In this document: positions 40,879 to 49,037 of the stretch, in pieces
How positions within the stretch are numbered: position 1 is the first letter of the stretch
Layout: the number at the start of each line of letters is the position of its first letter
NCBI GenBank assembly: GCA_964575975.1
Contig: CAZNTU010000006.1
Coordinates: forward strand, 4,334 to 68,333
Length of the DNA: 64,000 bases
Reading direction: 5' to 3'
Source: G963674505 sp964575975
GTDB lineage: Bacteria; Desulfobacterota; Desulfobacteria; Desulfobacterales; SKZT01
The notes under the pieces: model-generated
Databases searched by the model: none
Told to the model about the DNA's origin: nothing
Seen by the model: the letters and a program-made list of their open reading frames with translations, nothing else
Program-made: the position numbers and the translations under genes

Positions 40879-42293
40879 AAAGGGCCATCGTCTTAATATG
40901 CTTTCTATGCGTGTCGTGCGCCTGTTTTCATCCCGGTAGGAAATCCGGCGGGACGCCCGAGGGCCTCGAGGCGAAAATCGCAGGCATCCTGGACTCTCCC
41001 GAGATGGAAAGCGCTCAAATCGGAATAAAGGCGGTGTCGCTGAAAACGGGAAGGGAGATATTCGATCGCGACTCGCGAAAACTGTTCGTGCCCGCATCGA
41101 ACCTCAAGCTTGTCACGGCCCTTGCGGCCTTGAAAATCCTCGGCCCCGAATACCGTTTCCGTACGGAACTGTCGACCGACCGCGTAATGGCGAAAGGGAA
41201 GATCGGCAATCTCTATCTAAGAGGATCGGGAGATCCGTCCCTTTCTTACGAAGACTTGGCCCGCATGGCGATGGAACTTTCGGGGAAGGTGAAAGAGATA
41301 GCGGGGAACGTCTTGTGCGACGCCTCCTATTTCGACGACATCCCCTTTGGGGAAGGCTGGATGTGGGACGAGGGTCTCGCGGCGTACAGCGCCCCGGTAT
41401 CCGCCGTCAACCTGGACCGAAACTGCGTCGATATCCGTATCGACGGCTCTCGGGAACCGGTCGCGCATATCCTGCCGCCGACTTCCTACGCGGAGTGCAG
41501 GGCGGACATATCCTTGCAGTCCGGTCGAAACGACATCGCAATAACCAGATTGCAGGAGCCCGACCGGGACATATTCGTCGTCGCTGGAGTTTTGGCTGCG
41601 GATTCCCCGCCTTTGCGCCGAACGTGCAGCGTTTCGCGTCCCCCCCTTTACGCGGCTTGCGTTGTCAAGGATTTGGTATCGCTCTACGGAATCGAATGCG
41701 AAGGCGACGCGGGCTTGGATACGGCGCCGGACAAAGGGATCGGCCTTGTTGCTTTCGAATCGAGTCCGCTGAGGGATATCATAGGCGATTTTTTCAAACG
41801 CAGCGACAATCTTGCCGGAGAGTGCCTGCTGAAGACTCTCGGAGCAAGTACGAAGGGGACGCCGGGGACCTCCGCGAAAGGCGTGGAAGCCGTTCAAGAG
41901 CTGCTGTCCGGGGCGGGAATCGAAAAAAACGCCTACAGGATAGTGGATGGTTCGGGTCTTTCGCGTTACAATCTGATTTCCCCGTCCACGTTGGTCCGCG
42001 TTCTGGAATATGCATACGAGGACTTTTCCGTTTTCCCCGAATTCGCGGCGGCCCTGCCGTTGGCGGGCGCTGACGGAACCCTCGCCGCAAGACTGAAAGG
42101 CGACGGCACGGAAAGGAAAATCAGGGCCAAAACGGGAACCATGGCGGGTATCAGTTGCATTTCGGGATATCTTCTGACCGAAAGCAAGAACATATTGGCC
42201 GTGTCCATCATGATGAACGGCTATACGGGCTCTTCGAGACCTTTCAAGAAAGCGCAGGACGAGATTTTGGAACTTTTGGCGCAAAGCCTTTAG
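40875..42293 (+). CDS. dacB: D-alanyl-D-alanine carboxypeptidase/endopeptidase, PBP4 class
   Basis: A 472-residue periplasmic peptidase of family S13. The N-terminus is a short signal with Cys residues (FLCVSCACF), possibly a non-standard lipobox. The catalytic triad motifs are PASNLKLVT (SxxK), KRSDNLAGE (SxN) and AKTGTMAG (KTG). LYLRGSGDPSL and DRNCVDIRI are also typical. A long frame is open upstream, but it runs antisense-like through the synthetase gene; ATG 40875, overlapping its stop, gives the sensible signal peptide. It probably trims peptidoglycan side chains. Confidence 0.92.
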   Translation: MKRAIVLICFLCVSCACFHPGRKSGGTPEGLEAKIAGILDSPEMESAQIGIKAVSLKTGREIFDRDSRKLFVPASNLKLVTALAALKILGPEYRFRTELSTDRVMAKGKIGNLYLRGSGDPSLSYEDLARMAMELSGKVKEIAGNVLCDASYFDDIPFGEGWMWDEGLAAYSAPVSAVNLDRNCVDIRIDGSREPVAHILPPTSYAECRADISLQSGRNDIAITRLQEPDRDIFVVAGVLAADSPPLRRTCSVSRPPLYAACVVKDLVSLYGIECEGDAGLDTAPDKGIGLVAFESSPLRDIIGDFFKRSDNLAGECLLKTLGASTKGTPGTSAKGVEAVQELLSGAGIEKNAYRIVDGSGLSRYNLISPSTLVRVLEYAYEDFSVFPEFAAALPLAGADGTLAARLKGDGTERKIRAKTGTMAGISCISGYLLTESKNILAVSIMMNGYTGSSRPFKKAQDEILELLAQSL

Positions 42294-42336
42294 CGGTTTC
42301 GCTTTTGGCGAAAACGATTTGCAAAGGGAGGAAAAA

Positions 42337-43653
42337 ATGGAAAAGCCAGCGAAACTGCCCGTGGGCATGTCGTCGTTCGAAAGAATCCGGGCGGACGATT
42401 TCCTTTACGTGGACAAGACTCGCCACCTCCATCGATTGATTGCCGAAGGCGTCTACTATTTTCTGTCCCGGCCTCGCAGGTTCGGCAAATCGTTGACCGT
42501 GTCCGCCTTGAAGAACCTCTTCGAGGGGAAGAGGGAGCTGTTCGAAGGCCTGTGGATTTCGGAACACGGGGATTGGGAATGGAAGCCGCACCCGGTAGTC
42601 GTCCTGGATTTCAACGGCGTCGTTTCGGACACCCCGGAGAATATGGAGACCAGTTTGTACGACTTCATTCTGGAAACCGCGAGAACAAACGACATCGAAT
42701 TGCGTTTTTCCTTGTTGAAAGACCGCTTCCGGGAGTTGCTGGTCGCTCTTTCCAGGAAAACCGGGGAGCGTGTCGCGATCCTGGTCGACGAGTACGACAA
42801 GCCGATGATAGATCATCTCGGGAAGGGCGAAAGGGCTTTGGACATTGCCAAGGCCAACCGGGATATTCTAAAATCGTTTTTCGGCACGATCAAGCACATC
42901 GATGTCGCTTCCGTGGTGCGGTTCGTTTTCATGACAGGAGTGTCCAAATTCGGAAAAGTTTCCGTCTTTTCGGAATTGAACAACCTTCACGACCTCACTT
43001 TGGATAAAAAGTTCGCGGACATGCTGGGATATACGCGCGAAGAGCTTGCGACGTATTTCTCGGATCATATTCGACGCTTGGCGGAAAGCATCGGCGTCTC
43101 GGAAGCCGAAGCGATGGAAATCCTGGAGAGACACTACGATGGATACCGCTTTTCCAAGCGCGACATTCGGATGTACAATCCGTTTTCCATCTTGTCCGCA
43201 TTGAAAAACGAAGATACCGGCACCTATTGGTTCGAAACCGGAACTCCCGCGTTTCTGGTGAACCTGCTAAAGCAGAGCGACTGGTATTTGCCCGAGATAG
43301 AAGGGATGATGGCCACCGAGCCGGTCTTCGGTGTCTTCGATCTGGAAAGGCTTGCCCCCGAGGCGTTGCTGTTCCAGACGGGATATGTGACAATCAAGGA
43401 CGTGCAAGATGCAGTCTACACGTTCGACTATCCGAATCGCGAGGTCAAGGCCGCGTTTCTGGAAACGCTGTTCCATTCCTGGACCCGGGGGTTGAAAGAC
43501 AAGTCCCGGTTCGCCCTCTTGGGGGGGTATCTCGACGCGGAAGACTACGAACGATTCTTCGAGACGGTTTCCGCCATATTCGCCATGATTCCGAACATCT
43601 TGGAATCCAAACGGGACGATAACGAAAAGTTCGGTCTTTCGATCCGGACTTGA
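42337..43653 (+). CDS. AAA-ATPase-like protein (DUF1703/PF09820 type), lacking the nuclease domain
   Basis: A 438-residue protein: KLPVGMSSFERIRADDFLYVDKTRHL, then SRPRRFGKSLTVSALKNLFEG (P loop form typical of this family), ILVDEYDKPMID (Walker B) and FMTGVSKFGKVSVFSELNNLHDLT. Family members usually run to 510-560 residues and end in a PD-(D/E)XK nuclease domain. Here the stop falls right where it would begin (AIFAMIPNILESKRDDNEKF), so the nuclease is missing. AAAGGGAGG precedes ATG 42337. These genes are often multi-copy and mobile; no repeat or element is visible here. Confidence 0.88.
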   Translation: MEKPAKLPVGMSSFERIRADDFLYVDKTRHLHRLIAEGVYYFLSRPRRFGKSLTVSALKNLFEGKRELFEGLWISEHGDWEWKPHPVVVLDFNGVVSDTPENMETSLYDFILETARTNDIELRFSLLKDRFRELLVALSRKTGERVAILVDEYDKPMIDHLGKGERALDIAKANRDILKSFFGTIKHIDVASVVRFVFMTGVSKFGKVSVFSELNNLHDLTLDKKFADMLGYTREELATYFSDHIRRLAESIGVSEAEAMEILERHYDGYRFSKRDIRMYNPFSILSALKNEDTGTYWFETGTPAFLVNLLKQSDWYLPEIEGMMATEPVFGVFDLERLAPEALLFQTGYVTIKDVQDAVYTFDYPNREVKAAFLETLFHSWTRGLKDKSRFALLGGYLDAEDYERFFETVSAIFAMIPNILESKRDDNEKFGLSIRT

Positions 43654-43714
43654 TGGAAAGACCCGAGACAGATTCGATGGGTCATGCAGGAATATGAAAT
43701 CTCCACTTCTCCCG

Positions 43715-44143
43715 CTATTGGATCAATCGGGCCGAAAGGAGAATTTCCGTCCCCGCTAACGCCTGGGAGACCGGGCATTTCTCCTTTGCCTCGTTCGCCT
43801 GTTTCCGGAAGGCCTTTTCCTCCATTCCAGGGACCCTTGCCTCTGTGTTCAATGCTATTTTCGTTATTTTGAATCCCTCGCCGGCCGATTCGATGCTGAC
43901 TTCGGCCGAGGTTTCGATGTATTCGGGCACATGCCCAGCCTTTTCCAAAAAAAGCGCCAGCGCCATGGAAAAGCACCCCGCGTGCGCCGCCCCGATGAGT
44001 TCGTCGGGATTGGTGCCGGGGGAGTCTTCGAAACGCGTGCCGAAGGAATAGTTTCCCTCGAAAGCCCCGCTTCCCAATTTCATTGTTCCCCTGCCGTCCT
44101 TGATGCCGCCGTTCCAAATGGCCGATGCTCGTCTTTTTGGCAT
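43715..44143 (-). CDS. OsmC/Ohr-family protein
   Basis: A 142-residue peroxiredoxin-like thiol peroxidase. It has SFGTRFEDSPGTNPDELIGAAHAGCFSMALALF (first redox Cys in HAGCF) and later KCPVSQAL (second Cys). This two-Cys pattern is that of OsmC proteins that reduce organic hydroperoxides. ATG 44143 follows AGGAGGT; an upstream in-frame start is unlikely. It stands alone. Confidence 0.93.
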   Translation of the reverse strand: MPKRRASAIWNGGIKDGRGTMKLGSGAFEGNYSFGTRFEDSPGTNPDELIGAAHAGCFSMALALFLEKAGHVPEYIETSAEVSIESAGEGFKITKIALNTEARVPGMEEKAFRKQANEAKEKCPVSQALAGTEILLSARLIQ

Positions 44144-44310
44144 TTTCGTACCTCCTGTCTCTATTTGTTCCAAGTTTCGCTTTGTTCCCGCCAATCGGGG
44201 TTTGCCAAGAAACCTATGGTAAGAGACCGCCGCGCTTTTTCAAAGGAGGGAAATACCCGAGTTGATTCGTTAAACAACCCTAATCGCGAAAGCCGGTTCG
44301 AATGCGGCTT

Positions 44311-45333
44311 TCAAGCTCGAAGCCTCGACTTGTTGTAGTCGATGGCTCTCTGGATAGCCACGCCGCCCTGCTCCGCTATGGCCATGGCGAAGTTTATGTC
44401 GGCATGGCTGAAACTGCGGACTTCCTCCGTAAGCAGCCGCAGGATGCCGATCACCTCGTCCTGGAACGTGATCGGCACCGCCAGTATGCTGCTGATGCCC
44501 TCCAGCTCGGCTTCCTTGTGGTAGATCGTGTGAACGTCCCTTTTCGCGTCCGGAATGACGATCGGCTCTCCTTGTTTGATGTAGTACGTGGCCAATTCTT
44601 CGTCCAAAGGTCCCCTTTCCAGATAGGATTTACTCAGACCGTAGGCCGCTTTCAGTTCGAGCTTGCCTTTTTTTTCTTCGATGAGCCTGACGGTGGCTGC
44701 CTTCAGGTTCATTACGACCGGAAGACGCCTGACGATAAGATCCAGGATTTTATCGAGTTCGTAAGTCGAATTGATGGTTTTCCCGATCTCGTGAATGAGC
44801 GCGAAATATTCCAATTGGGTCTGCTGTTCCTCGAAAATGCGGGCGTTTTCGATGGCGATGCCGCATTGTTCCCCCAACGCGGCGACAAAATCGATTTCGT
44901 CCCGGGCGAAGGTACGCGGCCTTTTGGTCAACAGTCTCAGGATGCCGTTTATTTGGCCGCGGATAGGTATGGGGACTACCAGGATTGTCTGGATGCCCTC
45001 GCGTCTCGTAGCCTCCGGATAATTGATCCTGGGATCTTCCGCAGCGTTTTCTATGACGATCGGCTTGCCTTTCAATGCCTTGAAAACAGATTCTTCCGTA
45101 TCGATGGGACCCCGGTTCAAGTAGGCCTCGCCCAGTCCGCTTGCTCCTTTCAAGATCAGCTTTTTTCCGGAGGGGTCCAGCAGCCTGATGGTCGCCGCAT
45201 CGACGTCCACGATTTCCGGAATTTTCCTCGCGACCAGCTCGAATATTTCATCGACATGGCGGCTGGACGTGATCGCCTTGGTCACTTCGATAAACAAGTC
45301 GAGAAATGTCGCTTTTCGTTCCGCCCTTTCCAT
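44311..45333 (-). CDS. tandem GAF-domain protein
   Basis: A 340-residue cytoplasmic sensor built of two GAF domains, residues about 15-165 and 180-330, that are internal duplicates: each holds the pattern ...AATIRLLD... or AATVRLIE..., then KGKLELKAAYGLS-like text, a GPID/GPLDEE segment, VIPDAKRDVHTIY- or VIENAAEDPRI-type loop, and VP(I)-x-x-GILRLLT. No output domain (kinase, GGDEF, HTH) follows, so it must signal through partners. AAAGGAAAA precedes the ATG. Confidence 0.9.
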   Translation of the reverse strand: MERAERKATFLDLFIEVTKAITSSRHVDEIFELVARKIPEIVDVDAATIRLLDPSGKKLILKGASGLGEAYLNRGPIDTEESVFKALKGKPIVIENAAEDPRINYPEATRREGIQTILVVPIPIRGQINGILRLLTKRPRTFARDEIDFVAALGEQCGIAIENARIFEEQQTQLEYFALIHEIGKTINSTYELDKILDLIVRRLPVVMNLKAATVRLIEEKKGKLELKAAYGLSKSYLERGPLDEELATYYIKQGEPIVIPDAKRDVHTIYHKEAELEGISSILAVPITFQDEVIGILRLLTEEVRSFSHADINFAMAIAEQGGVAIQRAIDYNKSRLRA

Positions 45334-45452
45334 TTTGATTTTCCTTTCTCCAAATCGGATCTTTAAGATTGCGGTTTTTCGGACGTTTCTTCCAACAGGA
45401 AAGGCTGTAAAAATTTGCGCGGCGGCACGAATAGGACGCTGCTATTCTCGTC

Positions 45453-45689
45453 TTAGCCCGAAAAATAACCGACGATTCCGTTCAGCGTCGAAAGCGCGGG
45501 ATAGTCGGATTCGGGCACGGACCTGCCGGTTTGGCGCTGAACCTCCATGATCAGGTTCAAACAATCCACCGAATCGAACTCCATTTGATCCCGGAAACGG
45601 ATCGCGGGATCGAGCGACTCGGGGTCGGTTTCCGGGGCGATTTTACGCAATGCCTGTAAAACAACCTCTTTAATTTCTTCGTCTTTCAT
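45453..45689 (-). CDS. stand-alone acyl carrier protein
   Basis: A 78-residue acidic four-helix carrier. The phosphopantetheine Ser lies in EFDSVDCLNLI (residues about 46-56). It begins MKDEEIKEVVLQALRKIAPE; ATG 45689 was chosen over an upstream in-frame start. No fatty-acid, polyketide or ligase gene is adjacent; the nearest genes are GAF and PilZ. It is therefore a dedicated carrier of unknown partner rather than the FAS carrier, which is normally next to fabD/fabF. Confidence 0.88.
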   Translation of the reverse strand: MKDEEIKEVVLQALRKIAPETDPESLDPAIRFRDQMEFDSVDCLNLIMEVQRQTGRSVPESDYPALSTLNGIVGYFSG

Positions 45690-45797
45690 CGTAAAAGCCC
45701 TTTCGGGAAGGAGATATACATAAAACCACATGCATGGAATGGTATTAGACCAAAAAATCGTAGCGCGCAAGCGAATATTTTTCCGCAAGCGGAGCTT

Positions 45798-46118
45798 TCA
45801 ATCATTGATCATGGTCAAAACGTATCTCCTGTATTGATCGATGTCCAACTCGACGAATTGAATGCCCATACCTTTTTTATCGAACCAAGCTACGGCTCCG
45901 GAAGCTCTCAGGCACAGTATTTTTTTCTCTTTCGATTTGTAGAACATGTTGATTTGGACGACCGTCGCCACGGGGGGCTGGTTCGAACACTCCATGTACA
46001 TTCCGCCTGCCCCCAAATTCAAGACTTTTCCCCTGAACGTCAGCGATTTGAAGGTCACCTCAGCCAAAACGGTAAGCCAAAGATCGACTCTTAGCAACTT
46101 TCTTTTTTCTCGAAGCAT
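45798..46118 (-). CDS. PilZ-domain protein
   Basis: A 106-residue, essentially single-domain PilZ protein. The N-terminal KRKLLRVDLW gives the arginine switch (R-x-x-x-R form) and NLGAGGMYMEC the NxxxxG part, where Asp-x-Ser is replaced by Asn-Leu-Gly. Cyclic-di-GMP binding is possible, though the second motif is non-canonical. It is 108 bases from the acyl carrier protein gene on the same strand. Confidence 0.87.
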   Translation of the reverse strand: MLREKRKLLRVDLWLTVLAEVTFKSLTFRGKVLNLGAGGMYMECSNQPPVATVVQINMFYKSKEKKILCLRASGAVAWFDKKGMGIQFVELDIDQYRRYVLTMIND

Positions 46119-46579
46119 GCTTGATTCTTTCGATTTGTTTTTTTTTGTTTTTTTGCGAAAAGCCGATTTTTTCGATGTCCGATAGCGTGCAGGGCCGGAT
46201 TTCGCGCCCGTGAGAGAGTGACTCTGTGGAAGCTCGGAGGAAAAAGATAAATCGGAAGCCGGAGTGGAAAAACAGAAAATGTTGGAGTCTACCGATGCGG
46301 AAATGCGAAAGGACCGGCAGTTCGCAAGTGCTTTACCAAAGGGGTGGTATGAAACGGATTGGCCGCCGGAAAACCGATGGGGTGCTAACCATGCCTGAAT
46401 TTGTATGCGCGAAGCGGTTATGGAATATGATCGGAAATGCTACGGAACATAAAAAATCGCCTTCGAAAACCAACTCCAATATTCTTTAAAATAAACTTCG
46501 ATGTCAAGAAAAAACACTCGAGGAACTCCGGAACCACAATCGACTGTTCGTCGGGTTTTCGAACCAGCGGAGATCAGGT
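46119..46579. other. intergenic region with a possible small ORF
   Basis: This stretch of 461 bases has no recognisable gene family. One frame gives a 44-codon ORF from GTG 46264 (or ATG 46279) to TGA 46398 with protein-like composition (ALPKGWYETDWPPENRWGAN) but no good ribosome-binding site. Overlapping frames are also open. I could not see a tRNA, riboswitch or repeat. Confidence 0.3.
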
Positions 46580-48445
46580 CTAAGAGAAAGGAATCGCAAG
46601 GGAATAAACGCCTTCCTCCAAACGCGACTGCACTACGTGCCCGCCCTTTTCGAAAACTTTCAGCATGGGTTTGTTGGATGCGAGCACGTCGGCGGTGAAC
46701 CCTTTGACGCCCCGTTCCTCGGCCAGGCGCGCCAGTATCCTGTACATGTGCGTGGCGATTCCCACGCCGTGGTATTTCTCGTCCACGACAAACGCGACGT
46801 CGGCGAACTGGCTTTTCTCGCGCTTGACGAAGCGGGCTTCCGCGACGATCCTACCCTGTCCGGGCTCCTCGGTCAGGCCCACAATGGAAAGGGTCGTCGA
46901 GTAGTCGATATTCACGTACTCCTGCATTTTGGAATGAGGCATGGTTTTGATGGGGGAAAAATACCTCGAATATACCGTCTGGTCCGAAAACCGGTAGAAC
47001 AGGCGTCGCATCTCCTCCTCGTCCGACGGCCTGATGGCGCGAAACCTGATCTTGATACCGTGCCCGAACACGCGGCTTTCCGAGATTTCGGACGGATAGA
47101 GGCGCGCGCTTTCCGGGAGAAAAATCTGGTCTTGGTAGATCAGTTTCGCTTCCTTGGCCTGTTCCACCAGAAGGGCGCGGTCTTCCGGATGAGCGATTTC
47201 GATTAGCGCCATCGCCCTCTCGCGGATGCTCCTCCCGGCGAGGTCCGCCGCGCCGTACTCGGTGACTGCTATATCGACCGCCTCTCTCAGCGTGAAAAGA
47301 TTGGCATGGTTTTCGACGCTCAACACGATCCCCGGCTCGCCCTTGGAGTTGCGGCTGGGAAGGCCGAATATGGAAAGTCCGCCCTCCGAGAGTTCGGCCC
47401 CGTTCACTAGGTCCATGGCCTCGCCAGGACCCGCCGAGATGTTCCTCTTTCCCTCGTAAAGGGCGGCCCTTCCGGTAAGATCGATCTTTCGGGCGGGAAG
47501 CAGCGCCACGAACCGGGGATTTTTCCCGATCCACGCTGGATGGACGGTACGTTCCAATCCTTGGAATTCGACGTAGGGATTTCTGTCGAGCCATCTGTAA
47601 AGCTCTTTCGAACCGATGGCGTACGATGTCAGCGACTTTCCCTTGAAAACGCCCTTGTTCCGGTTCGTGACCGCGCCGCCCTTCATAAGCTCCATCAGAG
47701 CGTCCGTGAACACGGGGGAATGGATTCCAAGGCCGCGCTTGGTCTTCAAATGTTTCGCCAACGCCTCGAAAAGCGGTCCCGTCGAAAAGGACAGGCAGCT
47801 TCCGTCTTCGATCAGCGAGGCTATGTTCGCCGCGACTTTTTCATGCACCGGAAGATAGGGCCATCGGTCCATATAGATAGGCTTTTCGGTCGATTCCACG
47901 AGACAGTCGAACTCGCCGGCATGCACGAAAGTGTCCCCGAAGGTGAACGGCGTTTCCGGATCGATCTCCCCGATAACGATGCTCGCCCGCTCCATGGCGA
48001 ACCTTGCCACGTCCACCGACACTCCCAGGCTGCAATATCCGTCCTCGTCCGGGGGCGCAACCTGAACGAAAGCGGCGTCGATATGGACTCGTCCCGATTC
48101 TATAAGACGGTGGATTCGGGAGAAGCGGCAGGGAATCAGGTCCGCTCGGCCCTCCTCGACGGCCTCGCCGGCCACCCAGCCGGAAAAGAAAGTCTTGAGG
48201 CGAAAGTTCCGGTAGCCCTCGGACGACGGGTTTTCCGGGCCCAGCGCCATTCCGAGGCTCACAAGCTGCACGAACTCCAGGTCCCGAAGGTTCGGCGCGC
48301 CGGAATTGGTCGCATGCTTGACCAGCGTGCGAGGTTCTCCCGCGCCCGTGCTCAGGAATATGCTCATGCCGGGCTCTATCCTGTCGAACGCCCTGTTGAT
48401 CGGAGTCAAGCGCCTTTTCCAAAACTTGCTAGACGATTTTCTCAT
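46580..48445 (-). CDS. acetyl-CoA hydrolase/CoA-transferase-like domain fused to GNAT
   Basis: A 621-residue protein. Residues 1-440 follow the 4-hydroxybutyrate CoA-transferase/acetyl-CoA hydrolase plan (SIFLSTGAGEPRTLV, FVQVAPPDEDGYCSLGVSVD, GLGIHSPVFTDALMELMKGG, VTEYGAADLAGRS). Residues about 455-621 are a GNAT acetyltransferase (IKIRFRAIRPSDEEEMRRLF; acetyl-CoA loop HGVGIATHMYRIL). In active relatives the segment reads HSEM with Glu as the acyl-carrying catalytic residue; here it is HSP with Pro244. The CoA-transferase part is thus probably inactive and may sense CoA thioesters for the GNAT part. It is the second GNAT fusion to a CoA enzyme in the window. GGGAGAG precedes the ATG. Confidence 0.9.
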   Translation of the reverse strand: MRKSSSKFWKRRLTPINRAFDRIEPGMSIFLSTGAGEPRTLVKHATNSGAPNLRDLEFVQLVSLGMALGPENPSSEGYRNFRLKTFFSGWVAGEAVEEGRADLIPCRFSRIHRLIESGRVHIDAAFVQVAPPDEDGYCSLGVSVDVARFAMERASIVIGEIDPETPFTFGDTFVHAGEFDCLVESTEKPIYMDRWPYLPVHEKVAANIASLIEDGSCLSFSTGPLFEALAKHLKTKRGLGIHSPVFTDALMELMKGGAVTNRNKGVFKGKSLTSYAIGSKELYRWLDRNPYVEFQGLERTVHPAWIGKNPRFVALLPARKIDLTGRAALYEGKRNISAGPGEAMDLVNGAELSEGGLSIFGLPSRNSKGEPGIVLSVENHANLFTLREAVDIAVTEYGAADLAGRSIRERAMALIEIAHPEDRALLVEQAKEAKLIYQDQIFLPESARLYPSEISESRVFGHGIKIRFRAIRPSDEEEMRRLFYRFSDQTVYSRYFSPIKTMPHSKMQEYVNIDYSTTLSIVGLTEEPGQGRIVAEARFVKREKSQFADVAFVVDEKYHGVGIATHMYRILARLAEERGVKGFTADVLASNKPMLKVFEKGGHVVQSRLEEGVYSLAIPFS

Positions 48446-48532
48446 GCTCTCCCAAACCCGCCTTTTTTTGCGTTTCCGAATCGAAAATGATAAACGATTC
48501 GACTGCGTTAAACAATGGGCAATCGGCCTCGT

Positions 48533-48559
48533 TTGACAAAAACGATTCGGATGTATAAG
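48533..48559 (+). promoter_or_regulatory. candidate sigma-70-type promoter of the selenoprotein gene
   Basis: TTGACA (48533-48538) is followed after 15 bases by TATAAG (48554-48559), 64 bases before the ATG. The spacer is shorter than the usual 17, so this is tentative. Confidence 0.45.
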
Positions 48560-48622
48560 TTACCCGCCATGTAAATTTGCTTGCTGTTAACAATGATCGA
48601 TATTTCGATACAAGGAGGAACA

Positions 48623-48922
48623 ATGCTGGAAGTCACAGAAGCGGCGACTCGCCAGATTACGGAGTACTTCAACGGAAGGACTCCGTCGCCGATCAGAGTT
48701 TTTCTCAACGAAGGCGGATGAGGCGGGCCTAGCCTGGCTTTGGCTCTGGACGAGCCGAAAGACGAGGACGAGGTTTACGATATCGACGGTTTCAAATACG
48801 TCGTTAATAAGGACTTCATGGAAAAGGTCAAACCGATCAAGGTGGACTTTTCGCCGATCGGATTCAGGATCGATTGCGGATACGATTTCGGAAACAATTG
48901 CGGCGCTTGCAGTTGCGGATAG
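48623..48922 (+). CDS. HesB/IscA-like selenoprotein with in-frame UGA (Sec33)
   Basis: The gene reads from ATG 48623 (AAGGAGG upstream) to TAG 48922, 99 residues, with TGA at 48719-48721 decoded as selenocysteine 33. The protein matches HesB-like selenoproteins: LNEGG-Sec-GGPSLALALDEPK, DGFKYVVNKDFMEK, DFSPIGFRID and the Cys-rich end NNCGACSCG. Sec replaces the first conserved Cys of the A-type iron-sulfur carrier fold. Reading the frame before and after the TGA as one protein is required, since each half alone is a fragment. Role: probably Fe-S or Se/S handling. It is monocistronic (own promoter and terminator). An ordinary gene caller would miss it or start it after the TGA. Confidence 0.93.
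48739..48759 (+). promoter_or_regulatory. putative bacterial SECIS hairpin
   Basis: Bases 48739-48746 pair with 48752-48759 (eight pairs, one U-G) around the five-base loop UGGAC. The loop begins 25 bases after the UGA ends, in the range of bacterial SECIS elements, and contains a GG in place of the usual GU. It should bind SelB and direct Sec insertion. Confidence 0.65.
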
Positions 48923-48947
48923 CGACTGATCTTTCGAAAAAATTCCA

Positions 48948-48981
48948 AGGCAACTTACTGGTTTGTAAGTTGCCTTTTTTG
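48948..48981 (+). terminator. terminator of the selenoprotein gene
   Basis: AGGCAACTTAC (48948-48958) pairs with GTAAGTTGCCT (48965-48975) around a six-base loop and is followed by T6. It lies 25 bases after the selenoprotein stop and before the epimerase gene. Confidence 0.92.
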
Positions 48982-49037
48982 TTTTCAAGTCATAGGATAT
49001 GAGACTTGCAAAACCTTATGAAAAAGGAGCCTGAAAG

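Noticed and set aside
46226..46489. 87-codon plus-strand frame in the gap before the CoA-transferase-GNAT gene
   Set aside because: Basic, low-complexity product and no family; another frame in the same place looks more protein-like.
48740..48922. a 60-residue protein starting after the TGA
   Set aside because: It is only the C-terminal part of the selenoprotein; the upstream half is in frame, conserved and has the ribosome-binding site.
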